DNA from: Limanda limanda
Taxonomy: Eukaryota; Chordata; Actinopteri; Pleuronectiformes; Pleuronectidae
Length of the DNA: 64,000 bases
Assembly (NCBI RefSeq): GCF_963576545.1
Contig: NW_026870558.1
Coordinates: forward strand, 1-64,000
Reading direction: 5' to 3'
Shown: in pieces, positions 62,861-64,000 of the stretch
Layout of the letters: each line of letters begins with the position of its first letter
Position numbering within the stretch: position 1 is the stretch's first letter
The notes under the pieces: generated by a model
Told to the model about the DNA's origin: nothing
Databases searched by the model: none
Seen by the model: the letters and a program-made list of their open reading frames with translations, nothing else
Made by a program: the position numbers and the translations under genes

Positions 62861-64000
62861 GAGATATTCTTGAATAACTTTTTTTGTGAAGGTCGGAGAG
62901 ACTTGGAAAGTGGTTGCATCTGGACTAATTTGGGTCCTGCGGATCGATTGGTACCATCCCCGAGCTTGTACGACCTTCGGAAGAGGTCGACCGACGAAAT
63001 TCCCCCAAATCTGAGGAGATATTCTTGAATAACTTTTTTTGTGAAGGTCGGAGAGACTTGCAAGTAGGCTCTACCCCCACTAAATGGGGTAGCGCGCATC
63101 GATCAGTACCATCCTTGAGCTTCTCCGACTTTCGGAAGGGTTAGGGTTAGGGTTAGGGATGAAAGCACATAGGAGAAAGAGATATTCTTGAATAACTTTT
63201 TTTGTGAAGGTCGGAGAGACTTGGAAAGTGGTTGCATCTGGACTAATTTGGGTCCTGCGGATCGATTGGTACCATCCCCGAGCTTGTACGACCTTCGAAA
63301 AAGGTCGACCGACGAAATTCCCCCAAATCTGAGGAGATATTCTTGAATAACTTTTTTTGTGAAGGTCGGAGAGACTTGCAAGTAGGCTCTACCCCCACTA
63401 AATGGGGTTGCGCGCATCGATCAGTACCATCCTTGAGCTTCTCCGACTTTCGGAAGGGTTAGGGTTAGGGTTAGGGATGAAAGCACATAGGAGAAAGAGA
63501 TATTCTTGAATAACTTTTTTTGTGAAGGTCGGAGAGACTTGCAAGTAGGCTCTACCCCCACTAAATGGGGTAGCGCGCATCGATCGGTACCATCCTTGAG
63601 CTTCTCCGACTTTCGGAAGGGTTAGGGTTAGGGTTAGGGATGAAAGCACATAGGAGAAAGAGATATTCTTGAATAACTTTTTTTGTGAAGGTCGGAGAGA
63701 CTTGGAAAGTGGTTGCATCTGGACTAATTTGGGTCCTGCGGATCGATTGGTACCATCCCCGAGCTTGTACGACCTTCGGAAGAGGTCGACCGACGAAATT
63801 CCCCCAAATCTGAGGAGATATTCTTGAATAACTTTTTTTGTGAAGGTCGGAGAGACTTGCAAGTAGGCTCTACCCCCACTAAATGGGGTAGCGCGCATCG
63901 ATAAGTACCATCCTTGAGCTTCTCCGACTTTCGGAAGGGTTAGGGTTAGGGTTAGGGATGAAAGCACATAGGAGAAAGAGATATTCTTGAATAACTTTTT
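62861..64000 (+). repeat. Right edge of window, array continues
   Basis: B monomers start at 62861, 63179 and 63660, separated by 1 and 2 A monomers; a complete A follows at 63815-63977 and a 23-base partial core ends the window. After 62861 the sequence leaves the 40.2-kb match and resembles 38151-38950 and 60782-61581: the B at 63179 carries CGACCTTCGAAAAAGG like those at 38469 and 61100. The A at 63815 has the private variant GATAAGTACC near 63900. The array continues to the right. Confidence 0.92.

Larger units (their letters stand above)
1..64000 (+). repeat. Two-monomer satellite array with embedded telomeric motif
   Basis: Every base belongs to a head-to-tail array of two related monomers, A (163 bp) and B (155 bp), all in one orientation. 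Counting from the shared core there are 291 complete A and 107 complete B monomers, and the lengths sum to the window exactly once 94 deleted bases are allowed for. No insertion, inversion, transposon or unique spacer interrupts it, and both window ends lie inside monomers. The + strand is the G-rich strand of every telomeric tract. Arrays like this are typical of eukaryotic centromeric, pericentromeric or subtelomeric heterochromatin; which of these applies cannot be told from the window. I do not recognise the family. Confidence 0.98.

Noticed and set aside
118..63967. Many minus-strand open reading frames of 60 to 320 codons with a start codon
   Set aside because: All are translations of the same monomers in different frames, overlap one another, and differ only by the satellite's own variants. 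Their repeated TLTLTL and NPNPNP stretches are simply the CCCTAA strand of the telomeric tract. Length follows from 163 = 1 mod 3 and 318 = 0 mod 3. Nothing resembles a known domain.
1..64000. CRISPR array, because a 45-bp block recurs with other sequence between
   Set aside because: The intervening sequence is itself one of two repeated types, not unique spacers, the period is 155-163 bp, and the context is eukaryotic satellite.
1..64000. A true chromosome end (terminal telomere)
   Set aside because: There are never more than three TTAGGG units in a row, and the array continues to both window edges. It is interstitial or subtelomeric telomere-like DNA.
1..64000. Transposable element or retroelement fragment as source of the array
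   Set aside because: No terminal repeats, target-site duplications, coding remnants or poly(A) tail were seen, and no monomer is interrupted by an insertion.

Overview
The whole window lies inside one satellite DNA array. I see no protein-coding gene, RNA gene, transposon or unique sequence. Two related monomers alternate head to tail in one orientation. Monomer A is 163 bp, about 47% GC, and carries the telomere-type tract (GGGTTA)3GGG. Monomer B is 155 bp and lacks that tract. Starting each monomer at a 45-bp block shared by both types, I count 291 complete A and 107 complete B monomers, plus a partial A (1-53) and a partial core (63978-64000). The bookkeeping closes exactly: 53 + 291x163 + 107x155 - 94 + 23 = 64000. 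The 94 missing bases are fourteen 6-bp losses of one GGGTTA, six losses of one T, one loss of one G and one 3-bp loss.

The organism must be a eukaryote. Such an array is typical of centromeric, pericentromeric or subtelomeric heterochromatin. TTAGGG is the telomere repeat of vertebrates, many other animals, many fungi, trypanosomatids and a few plants. I do not recognise the monomer and cannot name a taxon. The G-rich strand is always the + strand, so if the array is subtelomeric the chromosome end would lie to the right.

Layout: B monomers are always single and separated by runs of 1 to 7 A monomers. From 380 to about 13 kb A runs are long (3-7). From 13 kb onward 1-2-3-4 patterns appear, and B is densest at the right end. 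Superimposed are higher-order duplications: a tandem 9,460-bp duplication (14897-24356 and 24357-33819) that itself contains a 3,368-bp unit; a block of about 6.9 kb at 33.5-40.4 kb copied at 56.1-63.0 kb; and smaller duplications with offsets of 1,614, 1,924, 3,553, 4,345, 5,975 and 8,991 bp.

Open reading frames, all on the minus strand, reach about 320 codons. They are a by-product of monomer length arithmetic (A+B = 318 = 3x106) and are not annotated as genes. The main interest is the two-monomer architecture: a G-quadruplex-capable telomeric motif in every A, a core identical between A and B, a strict ban on adjacent B monomers, inverted repeats in both monomers, and CpG-type decay that suggests methylated heterochromatin.
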